Shown here one piece after another: positions 31,613 through 44,600 of a DNA stretch of 64,000 nt. The notes beneath the pieces are model-generated. The model saw only the letters and a program-made list of their open reading frames with translations, was not told the DNA's origin and ran no database searches. The stretch lies in NCBI GenBank assembly GCA_020002185.1, contig CM034535.1, forward strand, positions 64,536,757 to 64,600,756, in the 5' to 3' direction. This DNA is from Paraescarpia echinospica (lineage: Eukaryota > Annelida > Polychaeta > Sabellida > Siboglinidae). Made by a program: the position numbers and the translations under genes. Within the stretch, counting starts at the first letter, position 1, and every line of letters starts with the position of its first letter.

Positions 31613-33130
31613 TCAATTATATATCTTATTTGCAGTATGACATTTATAAAATGGACTGTTTTTTAAGAAATGTAATTTTAATGTATGTTAATAAAAATAA
31701 CACATTACCTGTTGCTATATAGCACTGCTGTTGTAATATTGATGTGTACCTGGTAATAATAAATTTGAATTATGGCAAAGCCTGTATACAGCTGTACATA
31801 CACAAAATCCATGTACAAAATTCAATCATATGTTAATAGGATGCAGTCTGTTCCTCATTATACATTAATCTACCTATAATCGAGCCAGCGTATGTATGTA
31901 TATATGTGGTTAGCTTATGTTTTCCTACTAATCGGTTTGCAGCTCGGGCACCAAACTTTCAGGGACTACCTGGTACTATACGATACCTAAAAAGAAAAGT
32001 AATGCCCTTAATTTTTCTAAATTCCCCATATATCAATGGTTCTTAGTAGTTTTTAAGAGAAATCGCAACATATACACGTAATTGTTTTAACCAGCAACAC
32101 TCAACAAATGTGCACGTTAAGGCTTAAGTCTTATCAAACGTCCATTAGAATACAGCGGGAATCTTTGTCTGAGTGTGTAGACCAGAAAGGTTTCTTCTAC
32201 CTACCAGTTTTTGTTGTCTTTTTGATATTTTGCTGGATCTTACATAAGATATGTCAGTGAAATGGCACTTGTAGAAAAGGAAGTACGCTAAAATATTGTA
32301 TGGATGGCATTGGAAGCCATTTAATTAAATAACTGGTACTGAATTAGAATGATTCTATGTGCAAAAAGTGCATAGATTTTTCTGAAAACAAATTTGATTC
32401 ATGCTCAGTAGAAACTGGATGGACCATCTGCAACATTGCTAATGAAACTATTACATTACATGCCTCTAAAACTTGAAAGCACATTTCAAAAAAGTAAAAT
32501 ACTGAATTGTCAGATTTTATTCACATTTATCCATTGGGGTTTTGTCATGTGAAATTACGTCTAGAAAACATCAGATACATGTTGTATTGCATACTCCTGT
32601 AAGCCCTAAAAGCTAATCCAATCAGTACTCTTAAATAATCTCAATCACTCTAATACATTCACATTTCACTTAGCTCAATCACTGACTGACACTAGCTGGA
32701 CATTGAAAAATAAACAATTGCCTGGACCTAACTAGCGGCTTTCTTTGATATAGGTTGAGTCACTGGCTGTGTCTAGTGTGCACTTGATCATCAGCATTGC
32801 CACATATAAACCCTAATAAAACAGTCAATAAAAGTTAATCAAGAATTGTTAAATTAAATTAACCTCTTCCAGAAAAGTTAATTACCTGTAATTAAATTAA
32901 TGTTCAGTTGAAATTAGCCCATGCCTGCTATGTATTCACAAATGCATTTTAAGAAAGTTTTTCATGTGTAGAAGCCAAACATTTGGCTGAAGAAATTAAG
33001 TACCTAGGTAAGCTTGATTATTTTATTCATGTGTGAAATTCACACTTGATATAAGAAATCCTAATAATTTCAGTTGCTACCATGGGTATATCTTTGAATT
33101 TGGATATATCTTTCAATTTAAATACAACTT
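31613..33130. other. Intergenic, no gene recognised
   Basis: AT-rich sequence with several aataaa-like signals soon after the minisatellite (for example near 31690 and 31760), which could serve the ZCCHC4-like transcript. Nothing else is supported. Confidence 0.5.
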
Positions 33131-33159
33131 AAATATATTACAGGTATGCGCATATATGC

Positions 33160-33295
33160 GCCAGCACCCGCACAGGCACATGCACGCACACACACAGGTA
33201 CGCAGAGATACGTACCGATACGAGAAAACACACGCAGACTCATGTACACAAGCATCCATGCGAGCACGTGAGCACGCACACACACAAATATTGAC
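33160..33295. repeat. CA/CG-rich simple-sequence tract
   Basis: Imperfect cacacg/acgcac repeats. The short reading frames here are composition artefacts. Confidence 0.75.
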
Positions 33296-33758
33296 ATTAT
33301 TTTATGAACTCGGATATACAACATGAAGTAATTCACAAGAGTGACTTACCCAGTAACATTTGTGAAATTCTGAGACAACCGTCCACATCCTTAGGGTGTG
33401 CTATCTGTATGATTCACTTGTTGACTGCAGAACAGTTGCATAACAGCCCTGCCTTTTTTCAAATGGGATGGATGGGTTCAAGGACATCTGCACTAGGTTC
33501 AAGGGTATCATTGTGGAGTTCAAGGGCAACTAAAATTTTAACGTATTAAATTATTCATTCTATTTCGTGCATTTCAATGAAATTAATTCAAATGCTCATC
33601 ATATAACATCTTTATTAATAAATACAACTATCTTACATGTTAACCATCAATGGTAAAAAGAACACGTTCCCCCACTCACCTACGTGTAGCCACAAGTGGA
33701 GACGCATCCACACATTTGCTCGTGTCGTGCTGCCATGTTTCCATGACAACTAGACGAC

Positions 33759-34064
33759 TCAAGTAAGAAACATCATCAGCTTGGAGTGCTGATGGTGATC
33801 ACTGGGATGTCTTCCCACAATGCCTTTGTTAGTGGCCATTTCGTTTGTGCCTTCAACCATCTCCTCTTGTACACTGGAGGTGTCTACTAAAATGTGTTTC
33901 CCTGATACACTGAGGGTGTTTACTGAAATGTTTTCCTTTGGTACATTTGTAGTATTTACTAAAATGTGTTTTCCTGGTACACTGGAGGTGTGTACTGAAA
34001 TATGTTCCTCTGTTACACTGGGTGTGTTTATTGAGATGTATCCACCTGCTAGAACTGTTGGCAT
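33759..34064 (-). other. ORF with five 12-residue repeats, unidentified
   Basis: Minus-strand frame of 101 codons containing five imperfect 12-residue (36-nt) repeats of the form HISVHTSSVPGK / HILVNTTNVPKE / NISVNTLSVSGK, followed by an acidic tail and a stop at 33759. The repeats alternate ISV and ILV and keep Val and Thr positions. The frame continues into the assembly gap, so its 5' part is unknown. It could be the 3' exon of a repetitive extracellular protein or a minisatellite that happens to be open. Confidence 0.4.
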
Positions 34065-34128
34065 GTAGTTGGCACGTGATGAGAGATCAGTGTTTGTTCT
34101 GTTTCCTCATTCAACTGAACACACAAAC

Positions 34129-35128
34129 NNNNNNNNNNNNNNNNNNNNNNNNNNNNNNNNNNNNNNNNNNNNNNNNNNNNNNNNNNNNNNNNNNNNNNNN
34201 NNNNNNNNNNNNNNNNNNNNNNNNNNNNNNNNNNNNNNNNNNNNNNNNNNNNNNNNNNNNNNNNNNNNNNNNNNNNNNNNNNNNNNNNNNNNNNNNNNNN
34301 NNNNNNNNNNNNNNNNNNNNNNNNNNNNNNNNNNNNNNNNNNNNNNNNNNNNNNNNNNNNNNNNNNNNNNNNNNNNNNNNNNNNNNNNNNNNNNNNNNNN
34401 NNNNNNNNNNNNNNNNNNNNNNNNNNNNNNNNNNNNNNNNNNNNNNNNNNNNNNNNNNNNNNNNNNNNNNNNNNNNNNNNNNNNNNNNNNNNNNNNNNNN
34501 NNNNNNNNNNNNNNNNNNNNNNNNNNNNNNNNNNNNNNNNNNNNNNNNNNNNNNNNNNNNNNNNNNNNNNNNNNNNNNNNNNNNNNNNNNNNNNNNNNNN
34601 NNNNNNNNNNNNNNNNNNNNNNNNNNNNNNNNNNNNNNNNNNNNNNNNNNNNNNNNNNNNNNNNNNNNNNNNNNNNNNNNNNNNNNNNNNNNNNNNNNNN
34701 NNNNNNNNNNNNNNNNNNNNNNNNNNNNNNNNNNNNNNNNNNNNNNNNNNNNNNNNNNNNNNNNNNNNNNNNNNNNNNNNNNNNNNNNNNNNNNNNNNNN
34801 NNNNNNNNNNNNNNNNNNNNNNNNNNNNNNNNNNNNNNNNNNNNNNNNNNNNNNNNNNNNNNNNNNNNNNNNNNNNNNNNNNNNNNNNNNNNNNNNNNNN
34901 NNNNNNNNNNNNNNNNNNNNNNNNNNNNNNNNNNNNNNNNNNNNNNNNNNNNNNNNNNNNNNNNNNNNNNNNNNNNNNNNNNNNNNNNNNNNNNNNNNNN
35001 NNNNNNNNNNNNNNNNNNNNNNNNNNNNNNNNNNNNNNNNNNNNNNNNNNNNNNNNNNNNNNNNNNNNNNNNNNNNNNNNNNNNNNNNNNNNNNNNNNNN
35101 NNNNNNNNNNNNNNNNNNNNNNNNNNNN
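34129..35128. other. Assembly gap of exactly 1,000 N
   Basis: A run of exactly 1,000 N, so a conventional gap of unknown true size. The sequence right of it (35129 onward) repeats 14276 onward, which suggests two contigs of the same locus were scaffolded in series. Confidence 0.99.
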
Positions 35129-36302
35129 CATTGTTGCGGAGAATTGTTCACTTTAAAACTTTACTTCAGATTATTTTAAGTTACTTTGTCAATATTTTGA
35201 CAAAATGCCTGACAGTATTCATGAATAAAGTTATTATATACTAGTTCAGATAGTTAGAATGACTGGATGCTTTTTGAGGTGAAAATTCAACAACTTGGCA
35301 GTGCGAAGTTTATCCGGGCGGCGCTGCGACTGTACGCCGATAGCGAAAGCGGCAGGATTGGACTGCTAGAATCGGGCCTATCTTTATATCAGAAAAATCA
35401 TTAACAAAAATTCTCATTTTGAATGGGGTAAGTTTTACATTATTTGGCAATTTTGGATAGACATATCTTATGGTACTGCCACTATGCACGAGAAATCTTT
35501 GTTTCATTGAATCATTCTAACGGCCTCTCAGGTCCCCCAAATTGATACATTTTCACATTTTGCCTATTTTTTCAAAAACTCTTCAATAACATTTTTTTGG
35601 ATTTTGCATAGACATTTCATGTGCTAGTGCCACTATACACAAGAAATTTGTATTTGATTTAATCATTCTAACGACCCCCAAAATGCAAACTTTTCACATT
35701 TTGCCTATTTTCTTTAAAAACTGCAGTAACCTTTTCTCTAATTTGGTATTGACTTTCCATGTGATAGTGCCACTATACTCAATCTCAAATCTGTATTTGC
35801 TTCAATTTTCTTAAACAACCTTTAACTGTGTTACATGCGAGATTGCAGCTCACCAACTCTCCTGCAAGGTTTCTACAACCACTGGAAATCAGCCTAAATA
35901 GCAGAGTATCGGGATCAAATTGTACAGTATTTTTTAATAACACTAACTAATATATACAATCTTCACAAAACGGTCTACTCAAATATTTTATTTACAGGTG
36001 TTTCTTCACTGGCATGCATATAGTCTCCACAAAACATGTCAATATTTTACTTCCGTCACAACCCTTAATGATCTGTAACTATGATTCACCAAAAACCATT
36101 TCATTAATAATTACAAACTCACAATATAGTCCAAAAGACTACAGGGCCTCTTGCGTGAATCTGTTTATGTGTTCGTTTGACTGGGAAATCTTTCTTGGAT
36201 CAAAAGGTATCTCACTAGCTGCAGTTTCACTTTCAAGTTTTTCATTGAGTTTTTCAAAGTGGTTCATAAACTTATCCAGTGAAATATTTCCACATTTCCA
36301 CA

Positions 36303-36437
<135 letters not shown>

Positions 36438-36761
36438 CGAAGTATACCTAGGGGTAAAGTGTTGGACTCGATAAGCTAAAGGCTTCCTTGTCCACATACC
36501 ATCTGGAGCTTGTAACTTAGGATCTTATTCAATTTTTTAAAACAAATGCATTTAATATTACTTGTAATAATATCAGTAAAAAACATGTTCAAATCAAACA
36601 CAATCTGATCTTAACAATAAGTCGTGATCAATATAATTGAACGGAGGCAATTATTGTATCTGTACACCTAGAATGCAAAACATTTAACATTATTTTATAC
36701 ATTGAACGCAGTGTGCTCTGTGACGTGCCCTTTGCTCACTGCTACTTGTTCTGTGTTCAAG

Positions 36762-36906
36762 GCTTCCCGTGGTAGCAAGGTGGACAGCGGTGTTGAGGTA
36801 GCTGATGCAACAGAAGAGGTGGCTGATGGGATACCACATCAAGCAGCTTCAAACATCCGTCTACCAGAAGAAGCCGACTTCCTCTACGCACATTCAACGG
36901 CGCCAG
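36762..36906 (+). CDS. Caspase active-site exon, second copy (also Cys-to-Ser)
   Basis: Same 145-nt exon as 16153-16297, same borders and phase, again with TCC in place of a Cys codon in the pentapeptide (ASRG after the Gln of the previous exon). No first-exon partner is found between the gap and this exon. It is the copy contiguous with the terminal caspase exon at 46070, so the 3' half of the gene is probably best represented by this contig. Confidence 0.88.
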
Positions 36907-39190
36907 GTATGTCATTATATGATAATTATAAAGTGTTTCATCTTTCGAAATAATAAAAAATGTATGTCATATATAGTTAGCTTATGCCATCTATAAATAT
37001 ACATCAATTCAAACATTTATTGTAATGTAAACATAATTTGGTAAAACTTGTAATCCAGAGCATTACGTTTAAACACAGTTAACAAGATTGTTAGCGAATT
37101 TGTTTATTTCAGACAAATAAATACATTGTTTGTGAATAATCAGTCTAATGTATGACTCACACCGCCACAAACTTGAATCTCTCTGGAGCACAGTGAATCA
37201 TATTTTGTTTATTTTCAACTCCCTTCAGCCAACTATGGTGGGTGTTAGCACGATAAGGGTAAACATGTTGTATTGAGAACAAGCTCCTCCATCAATTTCA
37301 ACCAGAGAAATGAACAATGCTATTATCAAGGTTGGAGAAATGTTGCAAAAGAAAATGTCCGATCCACTGCGCCCCACTATACTACCATGCTAATTTATAA
37401 CAACACATGTTTACAGAGCCGTCTATTCCACATTACATTTATTTAAATGGTTGCCTTACATTTGTGTCAGAACTTAGTGAATATTGGGGGCAGTGCACTT
37501 CACTGCTGTCCGACATGACATCAGAAGAAGGTGGAGAGGGTGCTGTTGGTGATTTATTGTTTCGTTTGCCACTACCATGCAGAATCAAAATGTTGCATGA
37601 ACTTAAAGGAACATAGTCTGTTCTTTAAAAAAAAATTAAATACTGTTATACGGTATAAATGGTATCTATTGTAACGTACTGACAGCGGGTTACAACGTAA
37701 ATATGTTTTAACGAACCATTTTTGTTGGTGAAATTGTTATGATACGAGTTTGTATCAGTTGTTTACAAGGCAGCGCACAAATTTTAAAGGTGTAGCTTAT
37801 TTCCGATGTTTAACGAGATGGAACTATGTATCTTGTGATACGCCTGTATTATCTTCACCGACAAAGAAAAGAAAAAAGGATGATGACAAACTACGAATGC
37901 TACATGGGTTACTTTGGTAAAGCAGAAGAGACGGTGGGATCGTATGAAGGCTGTCATAAAAACGAAATCGGATCATGAAGTACCAAAAGTCCTGTTTGAT
38001 AAGTTGTAACGTCTTGAGTTAGCATTGCATCTAATTGGTGCGTTTTTGGCCAACTTTGGACTTACCATTTGTATTTTTTTGGTCACGTAGTTCCAAGTTC
38101 TGTTATTTTAAGATGTATATGATTTATAAATATTAATATTTGATGCCGATAGATTGATTGGAAATCTCCCGTTCGGGCATCATGTCGCACAGCCGTCACT
38201 GGCGACACTCACAGCTGCAGGCTCGGGACGTTATTGTCACTGACCTTCCCCCTTAATGCTGGGGCCAAGACGTAATTGTAAGCTAGGTAGAATGGTAACC
38301 AGGTAGAATATTGGAAGTGAATGGAATATGAAGTAGATTGCTTAGCTCAAACATCGCCCATCTAGTCAACAAAATTATTGTCTGGTACTGGGTATAATTA
38401 TCGGCATGTCCTAGCTTCGTGCATCACATAATACCATGCCAACGTAATATTGGAATTTTATGTCAAATTGTTCAGTTCCATCTGAGTCAGTGCCTGTGGG
38501 TTAAAAACAATTTTTTTTATTAAAATTGAAGCTAGCTACAGCTAGCTACCTGGTTGAAATGTCATCTTCCGTTATAAGTGTTATTTTGGATTATTCACCA
38601 ACAAAATTGGCAATGGCATAAACATTTTTATGTTTCCTGACTGTTTTTAGCAGTCATTTCTCATTGATCAAATAGCATAGCATTTTAAATTCCGTTTTTA
38701 TGTAAATAATTTATAAACACGATACACGTAAAAAATTCATGGCAGAAAAACGGACCCCAAAACTAAACCACGCAACGCCAACGCCACGGGCTGATCATTC
38801 CCAGTTGTAGTCAAAACCAGAGCATTTCAAATTTAGGCAACATTTGGTGTAAGTTGTTCATTCCCCGTACATCTGGTCTGGGTAAGCTGATGTACTGTTT
38901 GATGGTGCCGCAAATCCGAAAGTACACGATCTCCGTCCACCGTCTTTTCGAAACATTCAAAGTAAACGGTCACAGACAAATGTCGCTTTAATCAGCAACT
39001 CCAAGCACATTTTAAAAAAGTATGTCATTGCCAGCCTCCTTGTTGTCACCAGTATGAAAACAATTATCGTAGGTCCGTACTATCGTTCAAGCATTATCGG
39101 ATACTCATACGATCTTCCCGAAGCCGTTCGCTGTCTTTGTTTTCGCTATGCAGTGTGTGGCCTCTTCCTCTGTGTAAAGTACAGTTATTA
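36907..39190. other. Caspase intron, no gene recognised
   Basis: Mostly unique sequence. Short frames at 37407-37616 and around 37860-38010 are open on the plus strand but have no family signal, and the second is interrupted by stops. Confidence 0.5.
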
Positions 39191-39198
39191 TATTATTA

Positions 39199-39525
39199 TT
39201 ATGTTGTATGTTGTAATTTATCACAAGTCAACTGTTTGAAGAATGGGTCACCAAATAAGTTCCACGACAGGAATTCGGGGCGCAGCTCAAAAAGGTTAAG
39301 AACCTCTGCTGTAACAATATCACTTAATGATGTCTCCACAGAAAGTGAAATAACAGGCCGCTCCCTTGTCCCGGCAGCCACGTTTAACGAAGTTTGGATT
39401 AGTAGAACTATATTCTCTATGCTGCCTGTATATTGTAAAGTCCATAAAGTGACGCCCGAGTAAATATCGTAATAAGGTGGCAGCGGTGGGATATCGAAGG
39501 TAACTGAGTATGGCAAGGCAATCCT
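39199..39525 (-). other. Unidentified exon-like ORF on the minus strand
   Basis: On the minus strand a ctttttacag acceptor precedes an open frame of about 105 codons: FDIPPLPPYYDIYSGVTLWT, a stretch ending in IVLLIQTSLNVAAGTRERPV, and SLSDIVTAEVLNLFELRPEF. The Pro/Tyr-rich start and alternating hydrophobics look like an extracellular beta-rich protein, but I do not recognise it. A degenerate second copy of 39313-39475 is at 45439-45600, on the other side of the Gypsy element, so this may be a repeat-family ORF rather than a host exon. Confidence 0.4.
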
Positions 39526-40900
39526 GTAAAAAGTGATATTTGTGTTAAAGAATGAACTATTGCTGACGATAATTTAGCTCTGACGTCCGGCGTGGCCACT
39601 GTCGCAGTGTCGGGGCATCTGCTATAGCTGCTCCAAATGTCGATGACCCTCGCAGACCTGCCTACCATTCCGGATTGTCCGGAATCATTCCGGAAATACA
39701 CCTCAAATTACGGTATTACGGCGAGGGATGAAAATATTACGGATTCTTTCGTTGTCATATATATATATGCTCGTCAATCACTTCCGTGCTCCTCCAATTT
39801 AGCTTCACTTTAGTCAACAGGTGGCAGCATATATACGCTGCTTGTTGTGACATGGTTTATCATTCGCTGTTTCTGGTCGTAATCTGACCAATAGTAAACA
39901 GCGTTACGACAAATTCGCATTTCCGCGCTCATGGCGCTTAAACAAGAAGTCACGACTCACGCGGCACGAAATGATGGCGGGGATCGAAACAGCACCACTA
40001 CCAGCCAAGAAGAAATGTGTGCTGTAAACGTTTATAACAGCATGCACACAGACATGACCCGTATTGTCAAGTTTAAAGAAGGGGATCGGCTTTACATACT
40101 GCCGTATACGCGAAATCCATTTTCCTATTTCACATGACATGGTGGCCGGGATCATAATTGCAGGTACTGACTACGTCGTTAGACTACTACTAGTACTAAT
40201 GACAGAGTAATGGGTGTTGTACTTGTAGTGTCAGGCTCACTGTACTAAGACTATGTTAGTGTATTTATTAAGTTTAGTCTATCATTTACAGGGATAGGCT
40301 TATATACTAGAGTTGAGTAGTCTAGACGATGTCGACGACTAGCGTAAGCCGTAACGTAATGGTTTTGTCGTCCCCTGGCACGACTTTGTGTTTGTCTTTG
40401 ACTTAGTGAATCTTTGATCTAGTCAAGCTACTATACTGTGTAGTCTATAGCCTTGACCTAGGTATACCGGCTACTAATATTAATCCTAATGACACCACAA
40501 ATAGACAATGATGTGACGCATTGTTATAATTTGTCATGTTTCTGTAGTCAGCATGCTGTTTTTGAAATTTACATAAAATCAGAATTACAATGTGTATAGA
40601 CTCATTTACATTACAGTTACGCTTCTTCAGGTTTGATTTCCACCAATGCTGGTTATGAACATCTACCTTACCTTGTTAACAGAACGCTTCAAAACACCTC
40701 ATAGTTTATTATGTTTTGGGTGCAACTATCGTCATAGTCACAGTATTAAAGTATTACTGACAGTGGTTTTCTTTTCCTGACAATATCTCACACGGTTCTG
40801 AACTATTACTGACAAGCAGGCCTATATTCCTGAAAATCAGTGTAAATGGGAAGATGGATTACTGACAGGAAGTTTTTGGCGTAGGCAGGTCTGCCCTCGG
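39526..40900. other. Stretch without a recognised gene, upstream of the Gypsy relic
   Basis: Contains a 68-codon plus-strand frame (39931-40137, starting MALKQEVTTHAARNDGG) with no family match, and otherwise non-coding sequence. The 5' LTR of the Gypsy element would be expected here, but I could not identify matching direct repeats. Confidence 0.4.
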
Positions 40901-40924
40901 TCTCAGGATCACATCTATGGGAAT

Positions 40925-41845
40925 TTGTCCAGTGGCTTGCCTCCACCTGCATTGGAACTGAAAACCAATCAGGTCGATAACTGGAAATTATGGAAGCAAA
41001 TATGGGCAAACTATCTAATCATGTCTGGACTCGACGCTAAACCAGACAGATATGTAACGGCACTTCTACTACACTATATTGGGAAAGATGCACTAAGCAT
41101 CGGCAATGGTATGGATTTAATAGAAAAAGAACACGTCAAACCTGCTGAAATCATCAGAAAATTTGACAAACATCTTTAGGCGAAGCGAAAGAATTCTTTG
41201 AAATGTATAAGTTTAACACTTGGAATCAGGAAAACGAGTCGTTTGAGTAATACTACTCACTGTTGAAAAATCTGGCAAAAACCTGTGAGTTTTGTAACTG
41301 TATGCAACACAAGCTGATTGTCGACAGGTTAATCCTTGGTCTAAAAAGTGACAAGATCCGCAACAAACTCATTTCACAATCTACCCGTGAAGCGAAGTAG
41401 CTCAGCGGTAAGAGTTCCAGACTCTCAACAGAGAGAACGCGGGTTTGAATCATGTGCACCGGTGTTGAACCTTGGGCAAGTTCGTTTACTCTACATTGCT
41501 TCAGTTCACTCAGCTGTATGAATGAGTACCTGGTTATAGACAGTGGTGGGTATTTGTGTAAGAATAGTCTTCTGCATTAATTGCAGCGTGGCTGAATTCT
41601 TCTCAGAGAAATCATGATGGTGTTCTATTGAACAAGTCTGCCATGGAGTAAAGTTTAAAGCACTTTGATTAGTCATAAGGACTGGACACTGCGCTATATA
41701 AGAACTTACCTTTTTACCCAGAGCAGTAGGCAGCGCAGCGAAAATGCAAATTCTGCTGTAAAACGCACCCCATGAAGAAAGAACTCCGCCCTGCATGGGG
41801 CAACATGCGTAATACATGTAGGGGCCGAAACCATTTCAGAGGCTC
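40925..41845 (+). pseudogene. Gypsy gag, interrupted by a SINE
   Basis: The first part (40925-41179) encodes NWKLWKQIWANYLIMSGLDA and LLHYIGKDALSIGNGMD, typical of the Gypsy capsid N-terminal region. After a frameshift near 41179 the text continues (FEMYKFNTWNQENESF, then YCMQHKLIVDRLILGLKSDK in altered frames) to 41386, where the SINE interrupts it. Downstream of the SINE a knuckle-like CKFCCKTHPMKKELRPAWG stretch continues towards the protease. Gag forms the particle and binds RNA; this copy is non-functional. Confidence 0.82.
41387..41714 (+). mobile_element. tRNA-derived SINE inserted in Gypsy gag
   Basis: About 328 bp. The head has a tRNA-like A box (tagctcagcggtaagagt) and B box (gggtttgaatc). 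The body shares agagaaatc, caagtctgcc and ctatataagaacttaccttt with the remnants at 30685 and 58279. It is flanked by the 5-bp direct repeat taccc (41382-41386 and 41715-41719), a likely target-site duplication. Gag-like coding sequence continues on both sides, which confirms an insertion. The LINE that mobilises it is not identifiable from the 3' end. Confidence 0.85.
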
Positions 41846-44600
41846 TAAGACAGTTCACAGTGTACAATATGGGTCAGACCCAGATAGCTCCAGTGCTATC
41901 TTTACTGATATTAGCTGCATCACTGCAGATGTGCACGCACTCTCCTCACAAGATGGTCCTATTTTGTGCAACATGCTGGTTGAAAAGCAGTCAGTGAAGA
42001 TGCAGATTGACTGTGATTCATATGTCAGCATAATGCCCAAGAAGTATGTGAAGGAGAAAGATATCCGCCCAGAACCAATCAATGTGAAGATGTGGAACAG
42101 TGTGAAGCTCTCGGCAAGTGCCTAGCTAAAACCGTAAATCCCGCTACAGGAGACAAGTTAAAAGTGGATCATTACGAACTACCACCACTACTCTACCGTA
42201 AAGCTGCTGAATGGATGTAGCTTATCATGGTGAACTACGAGAACTTTGAAACTGTATCTTCAGTCTCCGGCTCTAAAATGTTCGACGGTAAACTTGGCTC
42301 GCTTCCTGGTCGGAAAATTCGTCTCACTCTGGAACAAAATGCTGAACCGTTTGTGAGACCACCTCGACCCTTCCATTTTCAGTTCCATGAAAGATGAGCT
42401 AGACCGACTAGAACACACTGGTGTCATAGTCAAAGTGTACCAACCCACTGATTGGGTGAACCAATGTCTGGCCAAGAGACGGGCTGTCAGGATTTGCATT
42501 GATTCTTGACCTCTCAAGCTCGCCCTGAAGCATGAACACTACAAGCTTCCTGTTCTGGACGACATTGTACTGAAGCTTGTGAACTCCAAGAAAGTTGCTG
42601 TGTGTGACTTGCAACAAGGATATCTACATTACGAAAAACATTAAGAATCTAGCCTACTGACTACTTTCGCAACACCGATTGAGGGGTATCGTTGGCTAGA
42701 AAGTCACCAGTGAAATTTTCCAATAGCTTCTGCAACAAGCACTGGAAGTGCTAGAGAATGTTCACTGTGTTACTGATGATATTATCATCCATGGATCTGA
42801 TGACTGATCTCTGTGTCAAGATCCAGAAGCTGCCCCGAAGATGCAAAGAACATGGGATCAAACTGAACTGTGAGAAATGTTGCTTCAATGAGAATTAAAT
42901 ACAGTTCTTAGGCCATGTTGCCACAGCTGATGGTCTGAAACCTGACCCATCCAATGTCGAAGCTGTTCTGAAGATGAAGGGTCCGGGTGACAGGGAAGCT
43001 GTGGAGAGGGTAAGAGGTACAGTAACTTAACTGGCGAGACATGTACCCAAGCTGATAGATGTGTCCTGTCCCATTGCTGCTCTTGTACAATGAGATGTTG
43101 CCTGGATGTGGGGATATGCTCAGAAGAAAGCTTTCACAACACCGAAACAACTCCTGACTGAGGCACCCACCCTGACTTACTTTGACCCGAGTAAGCAACT
43201 GGTCATTCAGTGTGATGCCAGCAACTATGGCCTGGGATGAGCATTACTTCAGGAAGGAAAACCAAGTGCTTATGCCAGTCGTGCTTTGACTGACACAGAC
43301 CAGATATACCATTATAGAGTAAGTGATGCTGGCCGTCGTCTTTGCTCTTGAGAAGTGACGTTAGTTCACTTATGGTTGCCCCAACCTCGTTTACAGTGTC
43401 CACAAGCCACTTATAAGCCAGCAACAACAAAGAAACCGCTGGACAGAGCACCCAAGCGTCTACAGGGCATGCTCTTACGTGCACTTGCGTATGACAATGA
43501 TGTCATGTACTTGGAGGGCAAGAAGATGTATCTCGCTGACACCCTGTCACATGCCTTCCTGCCAGGTGGAAAGGAACAACCGACCACTGAGTTCATTCAC
43601 TCTGTGAACTTTCTACCCATGAGAGAAGATGTTGTTCAGGATATTCGTAATGTCACCGAGCAAGATGCCAGTCTACAAGTGCTGACAGGTGTCCTACAAC
43701 ATGGCTAGTCCGAGAAACCAGATGTGCCGCCACCTGCTGTGCCTTACTACCACTTCAGAGATGAGTTGGCCGTCACTGATGGGTTGGTGTTCTGCGGCGA
43801 AAGACTTGTAATTCCACAATCCCTGAGATCACAAATTAAAAAGGATGTTAACCTATGCCACGTTGGCATTGAAGGACGAGCAAGGGAATTGGTGTAATGG
43901 CGTGGCGTGAATGCAGAAATCAAAGAGTACATCCAAACATATGAGCCCTGTTGTGAGTTCGAACGTTCTCAGACTAAAGAAATTCTGATGAGCCATAATG
44001 TGCCGGTCCAAGGCAGAAGGTCTGTGTTGCCCTGTTTTCTTACAAAGGAAAGGACTACATAGTCAACACTGACTACAGATCGAACTTCTGGGAAATAGAT
44101 TACTTGCCACCCACTGGCTGCAAGGCAGTAATCACAAAGCTCAAAGCTCACTTTGCTGCGATCGGAATCCCGGACACTGTAGTTACTGACAATGGTCCAC
44201 AGGTGGTGTCAGACGAGTTCATTTCAGTAAGAAATGGGGATTCGAACATGTGACGACATCTCCACAGGCCACAGCACAGTCGCTCAAACGGCAAGGTGGA
44301 ATCATCAGTGAATGCTGCAAAGAAGATTATCAAGAAAGCACAATGCCGTGGTGATGACCAATATTTAGCACTGCATAATATTTACAACTCAAGGATAGTT
44401 GTCCTGCACAGAGGCGACTAGGTAGGCGGACGAAAACAATTCTTCCAACAGCTCAACGTCTTCTGGAATCGCGGCAGTCTTTGCAGCATCATGAAATGGA
44501 TATACTGAAAAGGACACAACGCCGTTAAGCCAAGTACTATAACAAATCTGCTACAGATCTCCCACGTCTGCATCAAGGCAATACCATTCGAATGAAGCCG
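41846..44600 (+). pseudogene. Gypsy pol (protease, RT, RNase H, integrase remnants)
   Basis: Protease region 41850-42124: MLVEKQSVKMQIDCDSYVSI, where the usual small residue after DC is Asp. RT 42250-42900: VCDLQQGYLH (motif A) and a TDDIIIHG box near 42775 (motif C), with several stops and indels between them. RNase H 43190-43570: LVIQCDASNYGLG, then ALTDTDQIYHY, LEGKKMYLADTLSHAFLP. Integrase region 43720-44340: HFRDELAVTDGLVFCGERLV and a CHVGIEGRARELV stretch, then frames with many stops. No domain is intact, so the element is dead and fairly old. Confidence 0.85.

Noticed and set aside
34022..35244. Frames spanning the N run (and the second run at 53852-55189)
   Set aside because: They consist almost wholly of undetermined bases.
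37860..38010. Possible transposase-like fragment (SDHEVPKVLFDKL)
   Set aside because: Short, interrupted by stops on both sides, and no catalytic motif to support any family.
39931..40137. 68-codon plus-strand ORF starting MALKQEVTTHAARNDGG
   Set aside because: No family signal, no clear splice donor at its end, and it terminates at a stop just after; too weak to call a gene.
41391..41460. A functional tRNA gene
   Set aside because: A and B boxes are present but the acceptor stem does not pair and the sequence continues into a SINE body with a target-site duplication.
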